Part shown: positions 44,481 through 55,428 of the stretch, piece by piece | Layout of the letters: each line of letters begins with the position of its first letter | Position numbering within the stretch: the first letter of the stretch is position 1 | Notes under the pieces: model-generated | What the model saw: only the letters and a program-made list of their open reading frames with translations | Told to the model about the DNA's origin: nothing | The model's database searches: none | Source of the DNA: Knoellia sp. S7-12 | Lineage (GTDB): Bacteria; Actinomycetota; Actinomycetes; Actinomycetales; Dermatophilaceae | Assembly (NCBI RefSeq): GCF_040518285.1 | Contig: NZ_CP155449.1 | Location: 3,410,001-3,474,000, forward strand | Length of the DNA: 64,000 nt | Direction: 5' to 3' | Made by a program: the position numbers and the translations under genes

Positions 44481-45263
44481 TCAGCCCGCCACGAACGAGT
44501 CGATGTTCTTCATCGTCTCGAGGATGAGCTCGGGCGTTGGCTCACGCAGCTCGGTGACGATCTTGCCGTCGGCGAGGAAGACCACGCGGTCGGTGCAGCT
44601 GGCTGCACCCGGGTCGTGGGTGACCATGACGATCGTCTGTCCGAACTCGTCGACGGAGCGACGCAGGAATCCGAGCACCTCGGCGCCCGAGGTCGAGTCA
44701 AGGTTGCCGGTGGGCTCATCGGCGAAGATGATCTCGGGCCGACTCACGAGTGCCCGGGCGCAGGCCACACGCTGCTGCTGACCACCCGAGAGCTCACCGG
44801 GCCGGTGACCCAACCGGTCGGCGAGCCCGATCGTCGAGATCACTTGGTCGAACCAGGCACGGTCCGGCTTGCGCCCGGCGATCGACAGCGGCAGGAGGAT
44901 GTTCTCCTCCGCGCTGAGCGTCGGGATGAGGTTGAACGACTGGAAGACGAAACCGATGTGGTCGCGCCGGACCTTGGTCAGGTCCTTCTCCTTGAGTGCG
45001 GTGAGCTCGATGTCGCCGAGGTGCACCGAACCGCGTGTCACCGAGTCCAGCCCGGCCGCACAGTGCATGAGGGTGGATTTGCCGGAGCCGGACGGGCCCA
45101 TGATCGCAGTGAACTCGCGACGGTTGAGGTCGAGGCTCACACCTTTGAGGGCTGTGACGGCGGTGTCGCCGGAGCCATAGGTCTTGACGAGGTCGGTGAC
45201 ACGAGCGGCAGCCCGAGCCGGAGCGGTGATGTCGCGGCGTTCGGGAGCGAGGTCAGTGGTCAT
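44481..45263 (-). CDS. ABC transporter ATPase, LolD/MacB type
   Basis: 260 residues. Walker [10 protein letters not shown]-loop [17 protein letters not shown], signature LSGGQQQR, Walker [10 protein letters not shown] with the LolD-type NLDS following, and the switch His in VTHD. It powers the permease immediately downstream. An upstream GTG frame extension has no homology-like sequence, so ATG 45263 is used. Confidence 0.94.
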   Translation of the reverse strand: MTTDLAPERRDITAPARAAARVTDLVKTYGSGDTAVTALKGVSLDLNRREFTAIMGPSGSGKSTLMHCAAGLDSVTRGSVHLGDIELTALKEKDLTKVRRDHIGFVFQSFNLIPTLSAEENILLPLSIAGRKPDRAWFDQVISTIGLADRLGHRPGELSGGQQQRVACARALVSRPEIIFADEPTGNLDSTSGAEVLGFLRRSVDEFGQTIVMVTHDPGAASCTDRVVFLADGKIVTELREPTPELILETMKNIDSFVAG

Positions 45264-45320
45264 GGTGATCACGCTAGGTGGGCGAACGGCATACGCGCTG
45301 TGGGTTTTTCCACCCAGCCG

Positions 45321-45349
45321 ACCCTGAGATGTCCCCGGGCACTCAGGGT
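45321..45349 (-). terminator. terminator after xylR
   Basis: ACCCTGAG and CTCAGGGT (8 bp) flank a GC-rich 13-base loop downstream of the minus-strand ROK gene. It also lies upstream of the ABC operon promoter region. Confidence 0.6.
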
Positions 45350-45383
45350 CCCGGGTCACCGTCCGCACTGGTGCCCGACATCG

Positions 45384-46697
45384 TCAAGCTGAATCGGTCA
45401 TGGTCGCGGTTCGTGACCCTTCGACCCCCAGCCACCGCACCGGGTCGTCGATGACGCGCTGGAGCTGCAGGTAGGCCGCACCCAAGGCAGCCGGCGCCGG
45501 GTGCGGCTCGGCGGCCCGAACCGTGGGTGGTGCCCACGCGGACGACAGGACCCGCTGGTGCAGGGTCTCCTCGACTTGGGGCCGGACGAGCTCAGCGACC
45601 TCTCGCAGATCTCCGCCGAGGACGACCACGGGGACATCGACGACGTTGATGACCGCCGAGAGCGCGTGACCAAGGGCCCATGCGGCGCTCTCGACTGCGG
45701 ACACCGCCAGCGCATCACCGTCGCGGGCGCGCGCAGCGAGTTCGGCGGCGGTGGCGTCCGGAGACAGACCGGCGGCGGCAAGCAGGGCGCGCGTGCCGGC
45801 ATACAACTCAAGACACCCGGTCGACCCACAGACGCACGAGGGACCGTGAGGGTCCACGCTCACGTGGCCGATCTCGCCGGCCCAGCCGTGACGACCGGGG
45901 AGCGGCTGGCCGTCGATGACGATGGCCCCACCGATGCCGATCTCGCCGGAGAGGTGGATGAAGTCGATCAGGCCGCTGGAGTGTCCCGGCCGGTCGAGGC
46001 TCACGGCTGCGGCAGCGAGTTCGGCCTCGTTGCCCACGGTGAGTGGTCCCGCGCCGAGCGATTGTGTGTCGAGGTAGTCGCAGAGGGTGACGTCGGACCA
46101 GTCGAGGTTGGGCGCGCGCAGCAGCAACCCGTCGTCACTGGTGACGATGCCGGGGACGGCAAGGCCAGAACCCACGATGCGCAGCCCGGTGGGAGCGGCC
46201 TTCAGTGCCTCTGAGCCGAGGGACCTCAGACGCGAAAGCACCTCTGCCGGAACGGATTTCGTGAAGTCGCCCGTCTCGATACGTTCGACGAGGACCTCTC
46301 CCGAGAGGTCGACGACCAGGGCTGCGAGGTGTCCGACGTTGACCTGCAGTCCGAGTGCCGCAAGGTGCCCGGCCCGAGCTGCGAGTGGCGTGCCGGGACG
46401 CCCTCGGCGGACACCTGACCGTTCACCCGCGCCGTGGGACGTGGCTTCCTGTTCCGCGAGCACCCCACCGTTGAGCAGATCGTCGACGAGACGCGACGCG
46501 GTCGCACGGGTCACCCCCATCGCTGTGGCCACGTCGGATCGCGTGGGTGGCATCTCGGCGGCAAGGACGGTGGCCACGACCCGCGCAAGGTTGGCGGCCC
46601 GGACTCCCGCCAGGGCCACGGACGCTGGACCGGCAGCAGCGTTGCGGCGGGCAGGAAGGGATGTCGGCACCTCTTGACAGTAGCGCGAACCACTCAT
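45384..46697 (-). CDS. ROK-family repressor (XylR-like)
   Basis: Up to 437 residues. The N-terminal winged helix ([22 protein letters not shown]) leads to a ROK kinase-like fold with [30 protein letters not shown] and the zinc cluster [14 protein letters not shown]. Divergent placement from xylA makes it the likely xylose-responsive repressor XylR. The start is uncertain: ATG 46697 lies inside the operator, and GTG 46670 is a good alternative. No ATP-site Asp check was possible. Confidence 0.9.
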   Translation of the reverse strand: MSGSRYCQEVPTSLPARRNAAAGPASVALAGVRAANLARVVATVLAAEMPPTRSDVATAMGVTRATASRLVDDLLNGGVLAEQEATSHGAGERSGVRRGRPGTPLAARAGHLAALGLQVNVGHLAALVVDLSGEVLVERIETGDFTKSVPAEVLSRLRSLGSEALKAAPTGLRIVGSGLAVPGIVTSDDGLLLRAPNLDWSDVTLCDYLDTQSLGAGPLTVGNEAELAAAAVSLDRPGHSSGLIDFIHLSGEIGIGGAIVIDGQPLPGRHGWAGEIGHVSVDPHGPSCVCGSTGCLELYAGTRALLAAAGLSPDATAAELAARARDGDALAVSAVESAAWALGHALSAVINVVDVPVVVLGGDLREVAELVRPQVEETLHQRVLSSAWAPPTVRAAEPHPAPAALGAAYLQLQRVIDDPVRWLGVEGSRTATMTDSA

Positions 46698-46719
46698 TAG
46701 TTTTGCTACAAAACACTAA
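46697..46719. promoter_or_regulatory. XylR operator between xylR and xylA
   Basis: TTAGTTTTG, CTA and CAAAACACTAA form an imperfect inverted repeat with one extra base in the right arm. It is AT-rich in a GC-rich region and ends 10 bases before the xylA ATG, resembling ROK/XylR sites. Confidence 0.65.
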
Positions 46720-46729
46720 GGAGTCCCCC

Positions 46730-47923
46730 ATGACAACGACGTCATCCACCTCCACCCCGACCCCCGAGGACAAGTTCTCGTTCGGCCTCTGGACGGTGGG
46801 CTGGACCGGCATCGACCCCTTCGGGTCCGCCTCCCGCCCGGCCCTCGAGCCGTGGGACTACGTCAAGGAGCTCGCTGAGCTCGGCGTCTGGGGCATCACG
46901 TTCCACGACAACGACGTCTTCCCGTTCGACGCCGACGAGAAGACTCGCAACGAGCGCGTTGGCCGCCTCGCGCAGGCCACCCAGGACGCCGGTCTCGTCA
47001 TCGAGATGGTCACGACGAACACCTTCAGCCACCCCGTCTTCAAGGACGGCGGACTCACGAGCAACGACCGCGGAGTGCGGCGCTTCGGGCTGCGCAAGGT
47101 GCTCGGCGCGGTCGACATCGCCGCCGAGCTCGGCGCCGACACCTTCGTCATGTGGGGCGGTCGCGAGGGCAGCGAGTACGACGGCAGCAAGGATCTCCAC
47201 GCCGCATTCGACCGCTACAGGGAGGGCCTCGACACCGTCGCCGGCTACATCAAGGACAAGGGTTACGGCCTCAAGATCGCGCTCGAGCCCAAGCCCAACG
47301 AGCCTCGCGGTGACATCCTCCTGCCGACCGTCGGCCACGCTCTCGCGATGATCGCGGAGCTCGAGCACGGTGACATCGTCGGCCTGAACCCCGAGACCGG
47401 TCATGAGCAGATGGCCAACCTCAACTACACCCACCAGCTGGCGCAGGCCCTGTGGAGCGGCAAGCTCTTCCACATCGACCTCAACGGTCAGCGAGGGTTG
47501 AAGTACGACCAGGACCTCGTCTTCGGTCACGGCGATCTCATGTCGGCCTTCTTCACCGTCGACCTCATCGAGAACGGCTTCCCGGGCGTCCCGGACGGAC
47601 CGCGCTACACCGGACCCCGTCACTTCGACTACAAGCCGTCGCGCACTGAGCACATGGACGGGGTGTGGGAGTCGGCCAAGGCGTGCATGTCGTCCTACCT
47701 GCTCCTGGCCCAGAAGGCGAAGGCGTTCCGCGCCGACGCGCGCGTTCAGGAAGCCATGGCGTATGCCGGTGTGCTCGACCTCGCGCAGCCCACTCTTGAC
47801 CCTGGCGAGACGATCGAGCAGTTCCTCGCGACCGATGACGGCTTCGACGCGGAGAAGGCGGCCGAGCGTGACTTCGGCTTCGTCCGGCTCAACCAGCTCG
47901 CGGTCGAACACCTCATCGGCTGA
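46730..47923 (+). CDS. xylA: xylose isomerase
   Basis: 397 residues from ATG 46730 (AAGGAG). A TIM barrel of the shorter actinobacterial class I type. [10 protein letters not shown] at the N-terminus, [11 protein letters not shown] with the catalytic His, [25 protein letters not shown] with metal Glu, [32 protein letters not shown] with metal Asp residues. It converts xylose to xylulose, and glucose to fructose in vitro. No xylB is near. Confidence 0.96.
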   Translation: MTTTSSTSTPTPEDKFSFGLWTVGWTGIDPFGSASRPALEPWDYVKELAELGVWGITFHDNDVFPFDADEKTRNERVGRLAQATQDAGLVIEMVTTNTFSHPVFKDGGLTSNDRGVRRFGLRKVLGAVDIAAELGADTFVMWGGREGSEYDGSKDLHAAFDRYREGLDTVAGYIKDKGYGLKIALEPKPNEPRGDILLPTVGHALAMIAELEHGDIVGLNPETGHEQMANLNYTHQLAQALWSGKLFHIDLNGQRGLKYDQDLVFGHGDLMSAFFTVDLIENGFPGVPDGPRYTGPRHFDYKPSRTEHMDGVWESAKACMSSYLLLAQKAKAFRADARVQEAMAYAGVLDLAQPTLDPGETIEQFLATDDGFDAEKAAERDFGFVRLNQLAVEHLIG

Positions 47924-47949
47924 GCGAAGCACTCCTCCCAACCGGCATA

Positions 47950-47987
47950 CGAAAGGGCGGCCCACCTCATGGGTGGACCGCCCTTCG
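47950..47987. terminator. convergent terminator, xylA / groL
   Basis: CGAAAGGGCGG-C-CCACC pairs with GGTGG-A-CCGCCCTTCG around a TCATG loop. GGCATAC and GTATGCC (47944 and 47994) extend the symmetry outside. The core resembles the hairpin at 10418. Confidence 0.75.
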
Positions 47988-48028
47988 TCTGGCGTATGCC
48001 GGTGTTCGGCTGCGCTCTGATCAGGAGA

Positions 48029-49741
<1,713 letters not shown>

Positions 49742-49782
49742 TCATGTCTGTGCGCGTGCCGACCCTCACCAGACTGGCCAGA

Positions 49783-49809
49783 TTGTCACTCTCATGCTGA
49801 GAGTGCCAA
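49783..49809. promoter_or_regulatory. CIRCE operator 1
   Basis: TTGTCACTC-N9-GAGTGCCAA matches the HrcA-binding CIRCE consensus TTAGCACTC-N9-GAGTGCTAA with two changes. It lies 117 bases before the groL start. Confidence 0.9.
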
Positions 49810-49817
49810 CGCCATTA

Positions 49818-49844
49818 TTGGCACTCTCGGGTGGAGAGTGCAAA
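49818..49844. promoter_or_regulatory. CIRCE operator 2
   Basis: TTGGCACTC-N9-GAGTGCAAA, the second CIRCE, 8 bases from the first. The remaining gap (49845-49966) shows no clear signal. Confidence 0.88.
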
Positions 49845-49966
49845 CGACGTCGGTATGCCGGTCAGTCAGATTTCGCACCTGCCTCACCTCCGCGCCACAG
49901 CGATGCGTCCGCGCCGTTGGCCGAGTGGACGGCCATCGGCACGGACGCCATCGTCCAGAGGTGGAG

Positions 49967-50565
49967 TCAGCGCCTGGTGACGCGGGTGATGACGCCGGGC
50001 ATCCCATCGACGGAGATGCCGGCCACCGTGCCCGTGAACATCGCGGGACGCGCCTCCGTGGACTCGACGACCCTGGACCCATCCTCCGACTCCCAGCGGT
50101 CGGTGCGACGGGTCAGCTGACCGGCTCCAGCACATCGATGTCCACGGTCATGAGCGCGGGCGTGCTCTCGCCACCGGCGGACCACGCCCCCTCGATGGAA
50201 GCGTCAGCCGAGCCGACGGTGAGCTTGCGGTCACCGGAAACGGTGCCGCCCTCCTCGCCCAGGATGTAGGTCCGCCGCAGCGACGTGCACAGGCCCGACT
50301 CCGGGGTCGCCCCCTCAGGACACTGGAAGTCCTCGGCGCCCATGAAGGTGATGTCGGGGGTGACGGCATTGTCTTAGATCGCGAGGAAGGTCGTGTGGTG
50401 GTTGCCCGGGGCTCCCGCGAGCGCGCCCGCCTTCTCCCAGGAGCCCTCGACATAGGTGCTGACCTCAGGCGCACTCGGCCCAGCGGCGTGAGCGGGCACA
50501 GCAAGAGCCGCGAAAGAAGCGGCGGCAAAACCAGCAGCGACGATGGTGCGGATCGAACAAGACAT
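49967..50565 (-). pseudogene. secreted protein with nonsense codon and frameshift
   Basis: Reading from ATG 50565, a signal peptide (AAGFAAASFAALAVPAHA) leads to a mature chain HHTTFLAI that meets an in-frame TAA at 50376-50374. Beyond it the same frame continues coherently (DNAVTPDITFMGAEDFQCPEG, RRTYILGEEGGTVSGDRK). Near 50120 the sense moves one frame ([18 protein letters not shown], then [20 protein letters not shown]). Two independent lesions suggest real inactivation of a roughly 200-residue exported protein, family not recognised. Confidence 0.7.
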
Positions 50566-50696
50566 GCATGTCCCCCATTTCGGCCAGTGGCCGACCTTGG
50601 TGTGAGCCGCCCCCACGGTGGCTCTGACCATCACTACGTGACAGCGGCCCGAAAGGTTGCGGAGCCATACCGCTCATTCTCGCGAGGGACGAGAAG

Positions 50697-51668
50697 TCAG
50701 GGTCGCTCGATGCCGCGCTCGTCCAGGATCGACTCGAGCAGGGTCGGCTTGGCTGGCATGATCCCGTCGGCTCCAGTGTCGATGATCCGGTTGTAGGTCG
50801 GGGCGTCATCTGGTGCCGAACCCGAGAACCAGACGTGCACGGCATACCCATCGCGGTGAGCACGCGCGACGAATTCCGGTGTCGCGACGGGAATCCCCGC
50901 AAAAGTGACCGGCACCTGGAACGCGACCACGCCAGCGGGCGGTTTCACCCCGCCGAGGAAGTAGTTGATCATCGCGTCGCGCCCGGCCGACATCGGCACC
51001 TGCGGCGCGCGGGAGTGGAAGTCCGCGAGCGCGGTGTCGTTGAACGAGCCGACGATGAGGTCGGTGCGGCCGTTCTTGTTGAGGAGCTGAGCGAGCAGGG
51101 TGCCGGTGCGGATGAAGGAGGCGGTGTCGGCGTCGCTCGTCCCCTTGATCTCGATGTTGATCGGCGTCGCCGGGAACGCCTTGAGCACCTCGCGCAGCGT
51201 CGGGACCATGAAGTCCTTGGGCTTGAAGCCCTCGACCCTGGGGCGGCCGAATCGCGCTCCGCGCAGGGGATATGCGCTCGGGTCGAGTCCGTGGACTGCG
51301 CTGCGTCCCGGGACGAACCAGTGGGCCGCGTCGAGTTCCTTGACCTCATCGAGGGTCTTGTCGAGGACCCGCCCGGTGCCGTTGGTGGTCTCGTCGACCG
51401 TCGCGTTGTGCATGACGACGAGCTCGCCGTCGGCGGTCGACTGGACGTCGAGCTCGATCATGTCGGAGCCGAGGGCGACTGCGCGCCTGAACGCGTACAT
51501 CGTGTTCATCGGCGCCTCGTCCTCTCCGCCGGAGTGCGCCATGTTGAGGACGCGCTGCTCGAGCCACGGGTTCTGGGGCGGCTCAGCCGCGACGGCCGGG
51601 GCGAGCCCGACACCGAGGGTGAGCGTGGCGGCGGACAGGAGGACAGGGAGCAGGCGGCGTCGGCGCAT
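50697..51668 (-). CDS. secreted glycerophosphodiester phosphodiesterase
   Basis: 323 residues. An RRRR start and signal segment (LLPVLLSAATLTLGVGLAPAVA) precede a GDPD TIM barrel: LNMAHSGGEDEAPMNTMYAF with the catalytic His, MIELDVQSTADGELVVMHNATVDETTNGTG with the Glu-Asp metal pair and second His, then INIEIKG. It should release glycerol-3-phosphate from deacylated phospholipids outside the cell. A canonical GDPD has HRG; here HSG is read. Confidence 0.9.
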   Translation of the reverse strand: MRRRRLLPVLLSAATLTLGVGLAPAVAAEPPQNPWLEQRVLNMAHSGGEDEAPMNTMYAFRRAVALGSDMIELDVQSTADGELVVMHNATVDETTNGTGRVLDKTLDEVKELDAAHWFVPGRSAVHGLDPSAYPLRGARFGRPRVEGFKPKDFMVPTLREVLKAFPATPINIEIKGTSDADTASFIRTGTLLAQLLNKNGRTDLIVGSFNDTALADFHSRAPQVPMSAGRDAMINYFLGGVKPPAGVVAFQVPVTFAGIPVATPEFVARAHRDGYAVHVWFSGSAPDDAPTYNRIIDTGADGIMPAKPTLLESILDERGIERP

Positions 51669-51678
51669 GCTCGGCACG

Positions 51679-52386
51679 TTATCCCCCGGAACCGGCCCCT
51701 GGGTTCCTGTCAGATGAACGTTCCTCACCGACGGCCTTGCCACCAGCGACCCGGGACCGGCGCTCGTCCTGCTCGCGTCGGCGCGTGACCTCGTGCCGCG
51801 CGATGCCGATGGCGAGCAGCACTGGCCAGACGTACTTCGCCTTGTCGAGGACTGCGCGCAACCAGCCCGGTGCCTCCCAGTCCGGCCACGGGATCGCCGG
51901 CAGGTCGATCGAGGGCCAGGGGACGGAGGGGAGGTCGACGTCCGGGACAGGGAGGCCGGGCAGGTCCCAGTCGGGCAGCCACGAGAGGAGGAGCCCGATC
52001 CCCAGCAGCGGGATGAGCACCCTGGCAAGGGCTGCCGTGGTGTGCAGGATCAGGTGGCGGCCCGGGTGGGCACGGATCCGCTCCTCCCGACGGGCGGCCG
52101 CTGACCCCGCCTCCGGCACGAGGTCGATCTCGACGGCGTCGACCACGAGCGTGGCCCGCTTCACCCCGGTCAGACCGGAGCGGATCTGGATCTCTCCGCG
52201 GGCACCGGGCACCGTGGTGCGGGCCACATCGGTGGGCTTGAGGGTGACCCGGTCATCCATGGACTTGTGGGTCGCGACCTCGTCGCCGTTGCAGGACCAC
52301 TCGTACTGCCGACTCATCCCCGTGTCGGCGACCTCCACGCGGTGGTCGCGACCGGCATACCTGAGTTCGAAGTTTTGCCCCGCCAT
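51679..52386 (-). CDS. membrane protein with decapeptide Asp-Leu-Pro repeats
   Basis: 235 residues from ATG 52386. Residues 1-95 look like a beta-sandwich (ELRYAGRDHRVEVADTG, TTVPGARGEIQIRSGL). A helix at 120-138 is followed by three 10-residue repeats of the form xDLPxxPxPx (140-169: DLPGLPVPD, DLPSVPWPS, DLPAIPWPD), then a second helix at 184-197 and a basic tail. The repeats would form an extended Pro/Trp spacer between helices. Family not recognised; the gene ends just before the GDPD start. Confidence 0.7.
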   Translation of the reverse strand: MAGQNFELRYAGRDHRVEVADTGMSRQYEWSCNGDEVATHKSMDDRVTLKPTDVARTTVPGARGEIQIRSGLTGVKRATLVVDAVEIDLVPEAGSAAARREERIRAHPGRHLILHTTAALARVLIPLLGIGLLLSWLPDWDLPGLPVPDVDLPSVPWPSIDLPAIPWPDWEAPGWLRAVLDKAKYVWPVLLAIGIARHEVTRRREQDERRSRVAGGKAVGEERSSDRNPGAGSGG

Positions 52387-52441
52387 GCATCCACCATCTC
52401 GTGAGAGGCGAGGCCGCCACATCCATCGCTCGGATTGGGCG

Positions 52442-52461
52442 CATCAGACCGAAGTCTGATG
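52442..52461. promoter_or_regulatory. CATCAGAC/GTCTGATG palindrome
   Basis: Two exact 8-bp arms around CGAA, between the receiver gene and the 51679-52386 gene, both on the minus strand. The loop is a stable tetraloop type, so it could be a terminator for the upstream gene or an operator for the downstream one. Confidence 0.55.
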
Positions 52462-52546
52462 TTGGCCACGCCGCACCCACGGCATACGCCACCGGAGGGC
52501 GCCAGCCCTCGATCCTGCCGCTGTCCTGAATCCCTACCCGGGAACG

Positions 52547-53008
52547 TCAGGAGCTCGGATCTTGCATGGGTCCGGACTGGCCACCGCGTACGACGGCTCG
52601 GATGCCCGAGAGAAGCGTTGCCGGGTTGCCGTCCTTGCTGAGGACGCCTGAGGCACCGGCAGCCAGCGACAGCGCCTCGTGGTCCGGGTCCGTTGAGCTC
52701 GTCAGCACGAGCACCCGGGCAGAGGGGCACGAGCGGACGATGAGTCGGGTGGCGCTCAGACCATCCGTCCCGGGCATGGACAGGTCCATGAGGACGACAT
52801 CCGGTCGGGTCGCCTCCACCAGGGCCACCGCATCGTCCCCATCAGCAGCCTCACCCACCCACTCCATGTCCTGCATGCCGAGGAGCAGGTCGCGGATGGT
52901 GTCGCGGAGCAACTCGTGGTCGTCGACCACCACCACGCGGATCGGCAACCTTGCTGCGTCCTGGGTGGGGGACGCCCAGAACGACTCCGAGGGCATGCTG
53001 GCTGTCAT
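52547..53008 (-). CDS. stand-alone receiver-domain protein
   Basis: 153 residues from ATG 53008 (AGAAGGGG). It has a full NarL-like receiver: acidic DD in VVVDDHELL, Asp75 in LMDLSMPG, Thr/Ser in LTSST and Lys in SKDG. No DNA-binding domain follows; the chain ends 20 residues later (RGGQSGPMQDPSS). It lies last in the operon after the kinase and the full-length regulator, so it may compete for phosphate or act as a sink. Confidence 0.85.
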   Translation of the reverse strand: MTASMPSESFWASPTQDAARLPIRVVVVDDHELLRDTIRDLLLGMQDMEWVGEAADGDDAVALVEATRPDVVLMDLSMPGTDGLSATRLIVRSCPSARVLVLTSSTDPDHEALSLAAGASGVLSKDGNPATLLSGIRAVVRGGQSGPMQDPSS

Positions 53009-53136
53009 CGGTACCCCTTCTGGAGTCGCTTGCCTCTGATGCGGTTGGGGACCACAGGCTGCCGGCCTTGCCTGAGCCGGAGAAATGCGCGCATTCGCGA
53101 TTGTGTCAGGACGACAATCGAAGCACATCCCCCACG

Positions 53137-54498
53137 TTAGGTGCTGCTCAGGCTCAGGTGGTTTGTGGGCAGCTCACCTTTGACTCGGGTGCCCCCGCCG
53201 ATCGAGGAGACGATGCTCATGGTGCCTCCGGCATTGGTCATCATCTCCGAGATGAGGCGCATCCCCAGGTGCCCCTCAGGGCTGGGGAGCGTCGTGTCAA
53301 ACCCCACCCCGTCGTCGAGGACCTCGAAGTTCACGCCAGCATCATCCTGTGCAATCCGGACGAGAATGGACGTGGCCCCGGCGTGCCGAACGGCGTTCTC
53401 CAGTGCCTCGCGGACGGCGCGGTAGGTCAGCCGGTCCACGAGGGGGTGCGGGTTCAGCGGCTCATCGATCTCGAAGCGGACCAGCCCAGCGGGGAGGTCC
53501 CGCTGGATCGCCAGCTCGCGGACCGTCGCGGCCAGCCCTCTGCTGGCCAGGTCCGGCGGGTAGATGTCGGTCATGAGCGTCCGCAGGGTGGCGAGGTCCC
53601 GTCGGATGATGTCTCCCGTCTGCGTCAGGTGCGCTCGCAGTACCCCTCCCTCAGGCAGTTGTCGCGTGTCCGAATCGAGCGAGTATCCGACCCCCGCGAG
53701 GTCCTGGATGACTCCGTCGTGCAGGTCCCGCGCGATGCGTCGGCGCTCGAGGTCGGAGGACTCGACGGCGTTGACGAGCAGCGCTCGCATCTGCCGCTGC
53801 CCACGGTCGACCCGGTGCGCCAAAGAAACCGCGAGGGGCAGCGTCGCCAGGGACAGGACGAGCACTGCCGCGATCGGCAGCGGGAGGATGATGCGGATGA
53901 GACTTCGCGCCTCCTCCGACAGTCCTGGAGTGGGGATGGAGACCTCGAACAGAACGGGCGCGCCTGACGCGTCTCGCGTGCCGGTGTAGACCTCGATGTG
54001 CTGATGCCCCGAACGTTCGGGCTGGCTTCCCTCGTTCTCGCCGTCGGAGATTCTGGACACGGTGGCCTGGCTGCCAAAGACGGCATACTCCTCCACCCCC
54101 AGCTTGACCGTTTGGCCCACCAGGGGGCGCTGGTCGGCCCACAGCACGGTGGCGCGACCGCCACCGGCATCCGCCCACACCTTGATGTCGCCAAGGGACC
54201 CGTCCCGGGATCGGTTCTCCATGACCTCACCCATCCGGGCCAACGCCGCCGGGTCCCGGGCATGGAAGTCGTCGTCGGCCAGCGGCACCACGATCGTCTC
54301 GGCGACGGCGCGGGCCGTGACCTCGGCGTCACGCAGTGCTTCGTTGCGCGCGACAACCCAACTGAGGAGCACGACACCGGTCACCACACCGGTGAGTGCG
54401 ACGAGGTTGCAGACGAGATACCACCGCAGTGCCCGCCGCACCGCGTCGTTCGGTGCTCTCCACCCCTTGGCCCGCACACCACGGGGCTGGGTGCTCAT
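53137..54498 (-). CDS. NarL-type sensor histidine kinase (HisKA_3)
   Basis: 453 residues. Helices at about 27-49 and 200-224 enclose a 150-residue sensor. The HisKA_3 box reads ERRRIARDLHDGVIQDL with His260; the HATPase has VREALENAVRHAGA (N), DDGVGFD (G1) and GHLGMRL (G2). It should pair with the LuxR-type regulator at 54518 just upstream in the operon. Signal unknown. Confidence 0.9.
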   Translation of the reverse strand: MSTQPRGVRAKGWRAPNDAVRRALRWYLVCNLVALTGVVTGVVLLSWVVARNEALRDAEVTARAVAETIVVPLADDDFHARDPAALARMGEVMENRSRDGSLGDIKVWADAGGGRATVLWADQRPLVGQTVKLGVEEYAVFGSQATVSRISDGENEGSQPERSGHQHIEVYTGTRDASGAPVLFEVSIPTPGLSEEARSLIRIILPLPIAAVLVLSLATLPLAVSLAHRVDRGQRQMRALLVNAVESSDLERRRIARDLHDGVIQDLAGVGYSLDSDTRQLPEGGVLRAHLTQTGDIIRRDLATLRTLMTDIYPPDLASRGLAATVRELAIQRDLPAGLVRFEIDEPLNPHPLVDRLTYRAVREALENAVRHAGATSILVRIAQDDAGVNFEVLDDGVGFDTTLPSPEGHLGMRLISEMMTNAGGTMSIVSSIGGGTRVKGELPTNHLSLSST

Positions 54499-54517
54499 GA
54501 CCGACCTCCGAGCAGCG

Positions 54518-55225
54518 TCATTCGTCCAGCCGGATCAGGCCGGTCCGCGTGGCCACGACGACCGCCTCGAGCTGCGAGTGGACTCCGAGCTTCGCCAAGA
54601 CCCGCTTCACGTGGTCGCGGCAGGTGTGCAGACTGACGTCCAGCTCTTTTGCGATGGCCCGAGGATCGAGGCCATGCCCGAGCAGCCGGAGCACCTCCAG
54701 CTCTCGAGGGGTCAGATGCCACCGCTGCATCGTTTCGTCCTTGCTTCCGAGGCCGGACAACCGTGCCATGAGACCGTCCGGGAGGATCAGGCTTCCCGAG
54801 CGGGCTGTCTGCAGCCCATCGAGCACATCCGACAGCGAGCCGTCCTTGGCCAGGAACCCGGAGGCGCCGGCCGCTGCGGCACGTTGAATGTCCGCGACGC
54901 TGGCATAGGCAGTGAGGATGAGCACCTTGAGGTCAGGGTAGGTCGAGATGAGCTCCGCCGTGAGGCTGATCCCGTCCCGATCAGGTAGGTGCACGTCCAT
55001 GAGCACGACGTCGGGGTCCAGGCGCGCCACCTCAATGAGCGCCTCCTTCGCGTCTTGGGCATGTCCGACGCACTCCAGGTCGGACTCCGCGTCCAAGGCC
55101 CGGGAGAGGAGTTCCGCGAACGTGCGGTGGTCGTCGACGACGAGGATCCTGGCACGCTCCGGTGGCCGAGGTACGTGATCCTCGGCGGTGAGCGGCGCCT
55201 CGTCCATGAGAATCCGACTCGTCAT
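54518..55225 (-). CDS. NarL/FixJ-type response regulator
   Basis: 235 residues with a receiver (VVDDHRTF, Asp77 in VVLMDVHLPD, Lys in AKDG) and a C-terminal LuxR HTH (LTPRELEVLRLLGHGLDPRAIAKELDVS, recognition helix THCRDHVKRVLAKLG-like). First gene of the regulator-kinase-receiver operon. The 203-base gap upstream holds G-tracts and the end of the BTAD gene. Confidence 0.92.
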   Translation of the reverse strand: MTSRILMDEAPLTAEDHVPRPPERARILVVDDHRTFAELLSRALDAESDLECVGHAQDAKEALIEVARLDPDVVLMDVHLPDRDGISLTAELISTYPDLKVLILTAYASVADIQRAAAAGASGFLAKDGSLSDVLDGLQTARSGSLILPDGLMARLSGLGSKDETMQRWHLTPRELEVLRLLGHGLDPRAIAKELDVSLHTCRDHVKRVLAKLGVHSQLEAVVVATRTGLIRLDE

Positions 55226-55428
55226 AGGGCGCGCCGATGACCTGACGTGGTCCTGCGATCGTGCCGTCGTGGACGTGACCGAGTGGACGATTCAGGGTCG
55301 CTGCGCACCATGGTGACCAACACCTCTCCTGCACCAAAACCTTCCACCACTGTGGAGGTCGGTGAGCACGCGATCCATAGCCCGATCGGGGGGGCACGAA
55401 TGTCCCAATGTGGGGGTGCACGGGGGGC

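Noticed and set aside
55386..55428. Possible 6C-type small RNA (C-rich loops on the minus strand)
   Set aside because: Several C-runs exist but I could not lay out the two required C-loop hairpins; left as a G-tract observation.
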